A stretch of DNA of 64,000 nt. It comes from Plasmopara viticola (lineage: Eukaryota > Oomycota > Peronosporomycetes > Peronosporales > Peronosporaceae). The notes beneath the pieces are model-generated. The model saw only the letters and a program-made list of their open reading frames with translations. It did not search any database and was not told the DNA's origin. Numbering within the stretch: position 1 is the stretch's first letter; every line of letters starts with the position of its first letter. The DNA lies in contig MBPM02000036.1 of the NCBI GenBank assembly GCA_001695595.3, forward strand, positions 124,001 to 188,000, in the 5' to 3' direction. Both the position numbers and the translations under genes were made by a program. Shown here in pieces: positions 49,482 through 59,888 of this stretch.

Positions 49482-49575
49482 GTGACACTCTCCAAAAAAG
49501 TACAGCCACAAACAAGCTTGCTTCTTGTTGACACTTTTCAAATAAGTACAGCCACTAACAAGCTTGCTTCCCTGG
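49482..49575. repeat. 46-bp tandem duplication
   Basis: Two adjacent units share GTACAGCCAC and AACAAGCTTGCTTC, offset by 46 bp (first at 49500, second at 49546), with a few substitutions between them. It lies in gene-free sequence and looks like local replication slippage or unequal exchange. Confidence 0.6.
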
Positions 49576-50577
49576 AATGATTTGGACTTGGAAGTATGCC
49601 AACTCAGAGCGTGTCATTATTCGATGTTTCAATCGTTAACAAGAAGGTGATACTCAATTTCCAAAAACGAACAGAAACGCAGTACATGGTATAATGGCCA
49701 ATACTTGTGGCGCATTATTTAAGAATTTGTGCTAGATAGCAATGTATTTCATATGGGGCTAATTCGATAGAGCCAAATAAAAAGTGATCATCAGCGACGT
49801 ATATTAAGTCGCATTATTGAAATCAATGCTAGCTCTATGAACAATCTTCGATTGGTTTTGAACCCAAAACGACGGTCATTGATCTATATTTATGCATCCT
49901 CTGAGCGATTAGCTACGGTAGCCACGCTGCATCTCGTCAATCTTCACTTGTAATCTGGACCTGAATTTCCATAACGATGATATTTGCTTCAGGGCACGCA
50001 AGACAGACTATAAAAGTTGAAACTCTGGTTAAGTTCTGGTTGGTTACGGAAGGGCACGATGCGGTGCGTGCATGTTCTAAGTTGTGACAGAAGATGACAG
50101 AGTCATCTGCTTCGATGAAGTTGATGATTTTGGCGGCTGCCTTGGCCAATTCAAAGCCGCTCATGGTGAGCTTTAAGATCCTTAAAACTAGAAAAGAACA
50201 CCTTTCTCTGGATTAAAGAGATCGAAATGACTATGTATTGCGAACGAAGCAACAAGAAGTGGCTTTATCCATGTTGAAGTTCAGTGTTAGAGCTCGTAGA
50301 TAGACCTTTATGTGCAATACTTAAGTTGCGGCGGTGTTTTCGCAAAAAATGAGCGGAAAAAGTCCACTCACGCAAATATATCATTAAATATTGTATGAAT
50401 TACGCTTCTTTATACCGTGCTAGGGTAAGGGAGATTGTATGAGCTTTCTTCAGGACCAAAATAACTGTTTTATCTGTAGGTAGACAATGTCTTTGCGGAC
50501 GATTCACGGTAGCGCTCCGCTCTATGTATACACATAGAACGGGCCACACAAATGCTTTTACTGCTGTCTAAGATAGC

Positions 50578-50710
50578 TGTTGAAATTACACCGATGAATG
50601 CATTTCGAACAGGCGGATGATGTCACAGAATTTACGAGAGGTAGCACAGAGTAGCGAACAAAGGACCTAAATGTATTCACTCCGGTTTATTTCTTCTACT
50701 TAATAGGACA
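50578..50710 (+). repeat. 5' LTR of the Copia element, internally deleted
   Basis: It matches the 3' LTR at its start (TGTTGAaATTACACC, GAACAGGCGGATGA) and end (GAGGTAGCACAGAGTAGCGAAC), but about 80 bp between are missing. The inner boundary is estimated from the CA near 50710. No standard initiator-tRNA primer site was recognised just inside. Confidence 0.7.
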
Positions 50711-53700
50711 ACAGCCACAACCAACCTTCCTTCACAAGCAACGTCTTCGCCCACGATGGCTAGCAAGCGCATCGAAGGTTTCTGAGGGAGTTGTAACTAT
50801 TTCCACTGGGAGTTCAACACGAAGGTAATTCTGGTGCGAAAGGGTCTCCTGGTGCACATCACGCCCGTCAAGGAAAAGAGTGGTTTCACGAAGGCGTGGG
50901 TAATCAATGATACCAAGGCGCTAGGCACAATCGCTCGTGGCGTTGAGATCCAGCACCAGACCAAGATTCGGTCGGCTACGCGCGTGGGGAATCCTCCGCG
51001 ATTTCCACAGTCGCTCGACTCTTTACAATCGGTAATGATTCGTCGGCTACGCGAGTTCAAGATGGAAAGTAGAGCAAGCATGGCAGAGCATCTAAACTTT
51101 TTATAAGCTAGAAGTGGGAATCCAAATACGGGAAAGCCAGTTGATGAGTCACGCCAACTGGTGGTACTTCTCAGCAGTCTGCCTACTTGATTTTGTCGAT
51201 TGTAGGGAATGCGAAAGACATCACGTTGGTTAAAGTCAATATGAAGATGCTTGATGAATCAGAGGAGATGCAGAGGAAGGAAGCTACAGAGATAGCGTTT
51301 TGCGTAAATGGAAATGCTAGAAAATTCAAAGGTGGACGGGACAGTAGATGAAAGGGTGATCCTCCACGCAATCACGGCGAAGTCAAGAGTAAGTGCTTTA
51401 ACTCTAACCAGATTGAACACATAAAGCGGAGCTGCTCGGCCGGTAAAAGTGTCAACAGCGACGACACGATATTTGCTGTTGGTGAAGAGAAGTCATCAGG
51501 ATGGCTGATTGACAGTGGAGCAACTTCCCACATGACCCCACACAGGAAGAACTTGTTTGATTACAAGGGCCTAAAAGCTAGCATCGAAGTTACGATTTTG
51601 GACGGGAAGAAGTCGCTCGTCAAAGAAGCCGTCATGGTCAAACTGACTGGTTTGGACGGATAGGCATTTGCATGGTTGGAGTTCTGCACATTCCCGGACT
51701 CGACATAAGGTTGCTGTCAGTTGGCAAGCTGGCAGAGCGTGGTATGAGTGTGGAGTTTTTCGTGTTCGTCATGCGTCATCTGGAACAAGAAATAAGCAAT
51801 TGCGTCGAATGCAAAAGTTGAAAAGTCGTATATGCTTGACTGTGAGCAAGAAGAAGCATTATGTCTCGTTGTATATTTCGGGGCTGACAATTAGTGGGAT
51901 CTTTGGCATGCCCGCATGGGGCACTTAAGCAGAGATGCGCTGATTAGGACACAGCGATTAACCAATGATATCCAAGTTAAAGTAAATTGTGGAAACATTG
52001 TGAGCCTCGTTCGATGCCAAATACGACACGTGTGTGGGGGCGTGTTCACACAGATGTCAAGGGGCCAGTGAAAACTTCCTCGAAGGGTGGTGCCGTGTAT
52101 GTCCCCACGTTTGTGGAGGATTTCTTACGATATGTTGCACTTTTTCTCAAGTAGAGCAAGAGTAAAATGGCTGGCAAGTTCAAGGAGTTTCTGACGCTAT
52201 ACAAAAAACAGTGGGGTGCGCGACTAAGGTGTCTGCGATCCGACAACGAAACCAAAATTTTAAACAAAACAATGGCTCGAATATGTCAATAGAACGGCAT
52301 TGTACACCAGCGCTCCGTCCATACTGCCCTCAGCAGAGCGGAGTGGCGGAGCGTATGAACAGGCTTATCATGGAGGAGGCCCGCAATATGTTACACTACA
52401 AGAACGTTTCGGTGAAGTGGTGGGCGGAAGCGTTAAATACAGCGGCATAATTAATGAATCGCTCCAGCAGTACGGTCAAAGTCCCAAGAGCTTTAAGTGT
52501 ATGTCTTTTGGCTACGCAGAGAATGTCAACGGCTATCGCATGTTTGACTTGGAGAATGCCAAGATCAGAATGACCCGCGCTGCAAAGGTGGATGAGCGTG
52601 AGGTGGGCGGCATTCACGACACGCAAGAGCTCAATTTGGAACCAATTGTCTAAGTAATGAAGGACGGTGATGAAGTCAAGGTTTGTCATCAAGTGTATCG
52701 ACAGCCAGTTTCGGACGATCCCATGGGAGCCGTCGAACAGCCAGTCGCGGGTATTGAAATGAATGATATAGATCGTACGCCAAGCGTCGTTAAGCTAATG
52801 GAGTATCATCAATTGTCCTAAGTGCAACAAGAAGATCGTTTGGTGCTTCGGCCTGAAGTGGAGCGAACAAGAGTACGACGTGAGCCGGTGCTAATGCTAA
52901 GAAATGGCTCGGATGATGAAGAGCCAACAGAAGGCAGTGAGGGCCCACCGACTTCGAAGCGTGCTAGGATTGTCAAAGATGGACCAATTGCGGAAGTCGT
53001 TCTTTACGCCGTGAGTATTGACGATGACAAGGACATACTGACTACGTATGCTTAAGCAATGGCAAGCGATGATGCAATAAACTGGTGGGAAACAATGGAT
53101 GCTGAACTTTGCCCTCATGAAATGAATCAAACGTGGACATTGAAGCCACGAGTGAAGATTGGACGCACAATTAAATCACGATGGATATTTGCCAATAAGC
53201 GTGATCAGAATGGCGCTATCGTGCGATACAAGGCACGACTGGTCGCGAATGGTTTCAAGCAGAAGTATGGCGTCGACTTTCTCGAGACTTATATCCCAGC
53301 ATGATCTGATCCGAATAATACTCGCAGCATGTGCTGACGACTATCAAATGGAACAGCTGGATGTCGACACGGCTTTTCTCAATAGCGTGTTCACGGACAG
53401 CGTTTAAATGGAAGTTTTGCTTGGTGTCGACAATGCTCAAGGATAAATTTGTCAGCTAAACAAGGCTATTTACGGACAAAAGCAAGCAGCAAGTGCCTGG
53501 AACAAGACAATACATCGTGCCTTCGTCAGGAATGGCTTCAAGAGTTTTTGAGCAGATCAATGCGCTTATGTCAAGAGCACTAAAGAAGGTTTTGTCTACG
53601 TTATACTATATGTGAATGACATGAGTATCGCAGCAAGAACCAGCAAAGAAATAAATCAAGTCAAGGAATAACTCAAGAATGTATTTAAGATGAAGGAGCT

Positions 53701-54007
53701 AAGTAAGGCAAGATTTAATTTTGGGTATGGAATCTGATCACAACAGGTCAGCTGGAAATTGATCAACAAAGAGACTTGCTACATCGACGACGTGGTCAAG
53801 CGATTCGGTCAACAAGATGCCAGGAGCACGGATAACCCATGTGTATCAGGGTTGATGTTGTCGTCAAAGCAGTCACCAGCAACGGAAGACGGACGGTCGA
53901 CAATGCGAGCAAAGCCCTATCACTCTTTGATTAGATGCTTGCTGTACATAACGACAAGTGCCCGGCCAGATATTGCTTACGTGATGACGCAGCTATCACG
54001 TTTTCTT

Positions 54008-54110
54008 GGGACTACAACATTGGAGCGCAGCAATTCGAGTAGTAAGCGTTACGGTTTCCTGGGACTACAACATTGGAGCGCAGCAACTCGAGTAGTAAGC
54101 GTTACAGTTA
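54008..54110 (+). repeat. 53-bp tandem duplication inside the Copia RNase H region
   Basis: The block beginning GGGACTACAACATTGGAGCG occurs at 54008 and again at 54061 with two or so substitutions. The 53-bp period is not a multiple of three, so the duplication shifts the frame and arose after the element stopped being selected. Confidence 0.75.
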
Positions 54111-54596
54111 AAGCAAACTCGGTTGCAGATTGGGGCAGCAACACGGATGACCGACGCTCGGTCTCGGAAGTTATGGTCATGATTGCGAGCGCACCAGTTG
54201 TATTTTAGTCGAAGTACCAGTGGACAAATGCGCTGAGCTCAGCGGAAGCTGATGATATGGCTCTCAGTATATACACGCAAGAAGTTTTTTGAACGCGGGC
54301 AATGCGAAAGGAACACAAATTTTGAAAGACTACCAAGGTGCTATCGCGTTGGCCAATATCGCCGGATACCATGCTAGGACGAAGCATGTGGACATCAAGC
54401 ACCACTTTAATCGCGAGAACGTGCAAGAAGGACTGCTGAAGGTCAACTACATCGACACGAAGAGTCAGCTTGCAGATATACTGACGAACGCACTTAGAAC
54501 CAAGATGCTGAAGCATCTGCGCAAAGCCTCCCATATCAAGACCAAGTCAGCAACAAAGCACACACAGCATTAGCGGTGAGTGGGAGTGTTGATATT

Positions 54597-54803
54597 ACAC
54601 CGCTCAACGCATGTTGAACAGGCGGATGACGTCACAGTATTGACGGGCACGTCACAGTAAGTTATTATGTATTGATAGCCGTTCATTGGTCTAGGCTCAT
54701 TGAAACTTCTTAAAGGATCTAGAGGGATAAGCTTAGAGGTAGCACAGAGTAGCGAACCAAGGAACCAAATAAATTCACTACGATTATTACCTTTGACGCA
54801 TCA
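54597..54803 (+). repeat. 3' LTR of the Copia element
   Basis: This 207-bp terminal repeat runs from TGTTGATATT to GCATCA and is followed by the ATAGC target duplication. It is the fuller of the two LTRs. It carries two GACGTCACAG/CACGTCACAG boxes, which resemble CRE-type sites and may have served as promoter elements. Confidence 0.8.
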
Positions 54804-54808
54804 ATAGC

Positions 54809-56510
54809 AGGAAATGCATTTGTGGGCACATTTTTAGTAGTCATTGAATCTGACCCTCCGATAAACTACTTAACTTGTTTTTTTCTCTTCGAGTCACTTT
54901 TAAATGGCTTAAGGTTGAACTGCACCTGCGCTTCATTTGACAATGTACGATCGTAATTAAAAGAGGTTTAGCATATACACTTCGCGTATAATGAAGACGT
55001 TAAGAGGCGCAGAACCAACAAAGCGCAAGAGTTATGCGGGAGACATATAAAGCCGGAGTTCAGACCTTTTTAAAGTACGAGAACGAAGTCTTATATAAGT
55101 GCTCGTGTTAAGCTTGCTACAAGGACAAATTTGATTGCTGCTTTGTTTAGCCTACTGCGATCCTTTTTTCATACAAGCTTACGATATATTGTTATGCAGT
55201 TCCAGTTGCAACTTCGGGCCCTGCACTATAAATGAATGCAATTGATGCATTATGCCGCTTTGTTGATGCTTAAAGACATACCTTTGTGCTGCTTTCTGTA
55301 TTTGCTTTACTTAGCGTTGGACCAATAACCTTGCTTTCACTACCATAAACTGAAATTTAGCGATGTGTGATATCTAAGTCTACAGTCAAAACGTAAGTGC
55401 TGGGCGTACTTGAAGTGCTAATTTCACATTACAACTGTTTGTTTTCACACGTCTACCCTAGCTTACATCATCATGCCAGTGTTGGAGCCACTTGCATTAA
55501 CTCTACTAGGCTAGGCGATTTAAAATTATTGTTGAAAGCATGCGAAGAGGACAGCTACTCACAGAAACATGCTTTTTTCCGCTAGCGCTGTCCTTATTGG
55601 GCAAGCATGTACGCCACCAAAATTACCGTCTACATTACGATTGCAAGCCAGCAGCTGAACATTAGCTCTATCAGGCGGCGAGATATGACTGGTGCTGCTT
55701 CTGACATTCCATGACCCCTCCTGCTTTGCGCAAATTATATGTGTGACAGTTGCATAGCTCCTTATATGGGTACTCATTTTACGACGCATGTAAGCTACAG
55801 CAATACTAAAATTGACAAAAGTCTTGCTGCGCCGCGAGCTGGCGAGATCGTTCAGTGTTTGCACTTAGCTAACAACGCACGCAATGTTAATTACTAAATA
55901 CAGGACATTGCGTTACTCGTGTTGGTGATATCAGTCAATAGCGTGGCTTAGAAGGCGCCAGTTTCGTCAAGGCCGAGCTTAAAGCCTATGGTAGTGCTTG
56001 CGGTATAGTACTTATATAACTGGGGCCAATAAATCAGAGGCTTTCAGCCCAGCTAGTCTGAGTTGTGTTGCTTTTGTCCAATGTGAAAGCCAAGTGTACC
56101 TGCCATGTCCAAAATGCGTGGGTTGTAAATGTACCGTCATGTGAAGTGACAACGCTCACTCGCGATTTTTTAGCTTTTATAGTTACTACGTCCAGTAAAA
56201 TTACTATAATCCAGCTCCGACGGTATTTGTACCAAAAGTCTCAATTTTAGGATGAGCTAGGAGTGATGGTATTGAAAGTTGCTGTGTCAGAAGCAATAAT
56301 CCCATCTCTTGAATCAGATTCTATAATACATACATTTAAACAGGGGCTCGTCCTAGCAGATACTCCCCTCACGTAAATGAACTCCAAGAGGTTACGTGAT
56401 TTCAAAGGTGTCGCTAGGACTTCAAAGTTCCCCCCTCAATCTCCAAGTACTCGCTGTCTGTCGCCGCGTCAGTGCGTGAATCGCTAGACCTTTAAACTCA
56501 CCTCACCATC
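54809..56510. other. Gene-free stretch before the helix-turn-helix gene
   Basis: No gene is seen. Open frames are at most about 100 codons (55559-55864 minus) and carry no recognisable features. The last 100 bp before 56511 are pyrimidine-rich (CTCACCTCACCATC at the start codon), which is plausible as an oomycete initiator region. Confidence 0.45.
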
Positions 56511-57821
56511 ATGGATACGCTGAGTTCGCTGTGTTACACGGCGTCAATGTGTTCGCTCTTTAACCACCGGTCAGTGAGGTCGGATCCAGCCGCCACAAGC
56601 CGTTCGACAGCCTTGAACAATGCGTCAGACAGCGCCTGCGTCGACAATCTATGCGTTTCTAGTACGCCACGAAACGCATCTATTACTTCTAAGAACGGGT
56701 ACACCATGTCCAAGTCAAAGATGAAAAAGAGACCTATGAAGTCAACACAAGCAATCCCATTGCCAACTCTTGCACGAGTTACGGGCAAGAGGAAGAGATC
56801 GAAGCTGAAAGACAACGTCAAGGTATGCCGTTCCCCCACGGCCACGAGACGCAAAGCCAGTACCGATTATCTCCGAAAGGGTCAATGGACCAGCACCGAA
56901 GAGCGACTCGCTCGTCTCTTGATCGAGGCGTTTGAAGAAGGCTATCTCCCGATTTACACGGGGATTCGACTACGTGGGTACTTGGCCGTGCAATTGCAAT
57001 GCGACCCCATGCGTGTGTCGAAGAAACTCTGTGCTGGTACGATTGATGGCAAATTGATGCCCAAGAATTATGGCCAGAAGAAGTTTAAGCTTCGCAAGAA
57101 AAACGTATGGGACGCAGACGAAGCGGCTTGTCGACTTACAGAGCTCGAGAGCTTTACGAGGGCAATGTGGACGGAAGCACGATTGAGGAAACCTCCTTAT
57201 CTCACACTCTCATGTACGCGCAATATCAATTTAAAAAAGGGATCCGATGACGAAAGCGACTCCGGCGCGTCCCCAACTAGCCCAGTACAAAGTTGCTTTT
57301 CGTCCACACCGCTGCGGTCAAAGAAACAAAAGAAGTTTCCAATTATCTATTTGAACCTGTCGAAACTCAAGCATTACTCGGATAGCATTGACAACAGCGA
57401 CGGCGATCCAGCAATCTCGGTTAAGGAATCGGATTCGGACGAGGAGCCTGTTCGGTTAGACGGCGAGTCACTGCAGGCTGCGTACGACCTGCTCACCCTT
57501 TGCAGTCCCCGAGGATCTGCTTCGACGGACAAGACTAAGAAGGGCAAAGCAAAGAAGAACGCTCGAACTCGAGGAACTCAGGCTGAAATGGTTGATAACG
57601 TGACCACGGATCCCTTAAACAAGGACGAATCTTGTGATAGTACATCCAGTGAGGATCAAGTCTCTGAGCATAAAATCGATGAAAACAATTCAAACCAGGG
57701 TGCGTCCAGTGATAGCGAGCACGTCTCGACAATTTCCATTGGGGAGGTGAAGAGTGAAGCACCTGTTACCATGGACATTCTGACGGATAAAGCGTGTATG
57801 GACATTACCACTAGCCAGTGA
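56511..57821 (+). CDS. Stramenopile-type helix-turn-helix (Myb-like) protein
   Basis: This is a single-exon frame of 436 residues with no interruption. The N-terminal 120 residues are Ser-rich and basic with likely nuclear signals (KMKKRP, GKRKRSKLK). Residues 123-180 form a conserved block: KGQWTSTEERLARLLIEAF, then GIRLRGYLAVQLQCDPMRVSKK. I remember this motif (G-x-W-T-x-EE, a charged helix, then LR-x-x-L-A-x-x-L-x-C-x-PMR-[IV]-SKK) as recurring in a large family of oomycete and diatom proteins. The W and three-helix spacing suggest a Myb-like DNA- or protein-binding fold. The C-terminal half is acidic, Ser-rich and disordered with another Lys-rich patch near 344-350. This reads as a nuclear regulator; the target is unknown. 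The ATG sits in a pyrimidine-rich leader and is the first in frame. Confidence 0.78.
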   Translation: MDTLSSLCYTASMCSLFNHRSVRSDPAATSRSTALNNASDSACVDNLCVSSTPRNASITSKNGYTMSKSKMKKRPMKSTQAIPLPTLARVTGKRKRSKLKDNVKVCRSPTATRRKASTDYLRKGQWTSTEERLARLLIEAFEEGYLPIYTGIRLRGYLAVQLQCDPMRVSKKLCAGTIDGKLMPKNYGQKKFKLRKKNVWDADEAACRLTELESFTRAMWTEARLRKPPYLTLSCTRNINLKKGSDDESDSGASPTSPVQSCFSSTPLRSKKQKKFPIIYLNLSKLKHYSDSIDNSDGDPAISVKESDSDEEPVRLDGESLQAAYDLLTLCSPRGSASTDKTKKGKAKKNARTRGTQAEMVDNVTTDPLNKDESCDSTSSEDQVSEHKIDENNSNQGASSDSEHVSTISIGEVKSEAPVTMDILTDKACMDITTSQ

Positions 57822-57997
57822 GTCTCTCGACTTGACCAAACCCAGTCACGAGTCCACCATTGCGCCGCCAGTAACGTAATGCAATGATGTGGCACCCACT
57901 TCCATTGCTGCAAGTGTAATAATGTCTAGTCCCTGTATTTAACATATCTTTTTAATAAACATTAAGCTTTTTCAATATTTTTTCAGCCCGTAACGCC

Positions 57998-59636
57998 ATG
58001 GCAGACCCCACGCACGCTTCCCTGCGTCAGCGCAAAGAAAACAAGTCCATGTCGAGTCAAGACACTCAAAATGTAGCGAAAACAATTACAAAGAAATGTC
58101 CACGGGACTCGCACCGTCCAGGTCCGAGTCCGCGCCACGAGAGCTGGACGTACAACACGTTCCGTGCCACCCACGGTAGCGAAAACGACGGGCTCTTGCT
58201 GTTTCCAGAGCAGCCACGTCAGATTTTTGTACTAATGCTCGTAGTCCTGGCGTTTTCGTACTACTCGTTCACGCACGACTCGCAAGACAGTGTGCAGAAC
58301 GTCCGCACGGCGCTGTTTGCCGCCATTTGGATATTTCTCGTCTATTGCTTCTTACAAACGCGGGATGGCTTGATGATGCGCCCTCATCCAGGCGTATGGC
58401 GAGTCGTACACGGGTGTTCAGTCGTCTACTTGTTGCTATTAGTAGCCATGCTGGTCCAGAATCGAGCGAGTGCGATCAAAGGCATGCAGTATGTGTTTCC
58501 AGAGGTGGGGCGTCAACCTAAGCGGACGATGCCGACAAGGCTGCAGTGTGAAATGACTGCAGAGGTTTGTGCTTGACTGTATTGGAAGAGCTTGCAATAA
58601 GAGCCAGCTGACGTTGCTGTCTCCTTTGCAGTCGTTGACGCGAGGAGTGACGAATCTCTGGTTTTGTGCGCATGTGACGGGGTGGTGGGGCAAAATGTGC
58701 ATGTTTCGCGACTGGCGGTTCTGCTGGATGCTCAGTATTGCCTTTGAGCTCCTCGAACTCGCGCTCCAGTTTGTCATTCCGGACTTTCAAGAGTGTTGGT
58801 ACGGTCGAAACACATGATAATTGAGCAATGTTCTTTCATCTGTGGTTGACTTTGATGCGATGCGTGGTAGGTGGGACTCGCTTCTACTCGACTTGTTGGG
58901 GGCAAATATTCTAGGCATGTGTCTCGGTCGTGTGACGCTGTGGATGCTCGAGTCGAAAGAGTACGACTGGTCTGGCCGTCGAGGCAAGAAATTGGCGTAT
59001 TTTCGCTTGGCACTCAACCAATTTACGCCCTTTAGTTGGGAACAGTACCACTGGGAGGTCTTTTCGAGCTTTGACCGATTTGCAAAGATTGTGTTCGCGT
59101 TTGTCATGTGTCTGCTTATGGAAGTGAATGCGTTTTTCATGCTCACGACGTTGAGTATTCCAAAGGAGAGCAGGTTTAACTCGTATCGGCTTTTCCTCGT
59201 GTTCTTGCTTGGAATCCCCGCGGCCGCTGAGGTAAATTGGCTATTTGAGATTGGCTTTCTAGTGCTATCTAATGTAAAACATGATGTTTGATTGTGATAG
59301 TATTATGAGTTTATTACAAACCCGGAATGCTGGCGGCTTGGACAAAACGCATGGATGATTTTATCCATTGCTACTTTTGAAGTTTTAGTGTGGGTGAAGT
59401 TTTCAATCAATGGCGGATTATTCACGGAGCCACCACCGCATATGGTGTTGCATCCGGTTTTAGCTTTTGTAGTCATGTTTTCGATCTGGATTCTACTCTT
59501 TTTTAGTAAAAAGCAGCATCAATCGATTCCCCCTCGACGGTCATCAAAGTCGAGCACACGATGGCGATATCTCGACATGCTTTTCTGGATCTCATTCATG
59601 CCATTGATCTTTCTAGCATCTCAATGGGCGTATTAA
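57998..59636 (+). CDS. PSS1: Phosphatidylserine synthase, base-exchange type (PSS1/PTDSS family)
   Basis: This membrane enzyme swaps the head group of an existing phospholipid for serine in the endoplasmic reticulum. I read four exons: 57998-58564, 58632-58798, 58871-59231 and 59301-59636. The introns are 67, 72 and 69 bp, all GT-AG with consistent phase, and the product has 476 residues, the family's usual size. Features seen: a soluble N-terminus, then a first membrane segment after FPEQPRQIF, FLQTRDGLMMRPHPGVWRVVHG, the ECWWD motif formed across the second intron, LLDLLGANILGMCLGR, and NQFTPFSW. Eight or so hydrophobic segments are spread along the chain and the C-terminus ends soon after the last. 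Splice joins recreate conserved residues (Cys-Trp-Trp-Asp), so the exon model is secure. No defect is seen. The gene lies 176 bp after the helix-turn-helix gene on the same strand. Confidence 0.93.
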
Positions 59637-59888
59637 TGCTGATTAGGCTGCAGATAACTACACTGAAAATTTTGAGATTAAGGTGCACTATTGTAAGAAT
59701 CATGGAATTTAAAAGCTCACATATATTCGTAATATATTATTCTTTTTTTTCACAGTGAGAAAGCTTGACAGCTGGTCATCCGTCTGCGAAAGTCTAGCGG
59801 ATACAAAAGGTTATTGCTTTACACAATGACTTTTTCCAGATTTCAAGACATATCTATCGTTTTGATTTTATGACGAATCAATATCTAT

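Larger units (their letters stand above)
48471..50572. other. Gene-free stretch upstream of the BED-like gene
   Basis: It includes the promoter side of the BED-like gene, with a run of ten G's at about 48480. It also holds the second copy of a diverged repeat at 49090-49245 and a 46-bp tandem duplication near 49482-49575. No gene is supported. The 154-codon minus frame at 48641-49105 lacks any recognisable feature. The stretch ends at the target duplication of the Copia element. Confidence 0.45.
50578..54803 (+). mobile_element. Dead Ty1/Copia LTR retrotransposon
   Basis: The element begins TGTTGA and ends TCA, and it is flanked by the 5-bp target duplication ATAGC (50573-50577 and 54804-54808). 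Inside, in Copia order, are a gag start (about 50757-51106, HWEFNTKV-like), a protease (WLIDSGATSHM, Asp codon at 51511), an integrase (CPQQSGVAERMN near 52330), a reverse transcriptase (WIFANKRD..., LVANGFKQ, and YVND at 53609-53620 where the family has YVDD), and an RNase H end near 54120-54300. A purine tract GCGGTGAGTGGGAG precedes the 3' LTR. Many in-frame stops, frame changes and the altered catalytic Asp make it inactive. Integrase before reverse transcriptase identifies the Copia superfamily. Confidence 0.9.
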
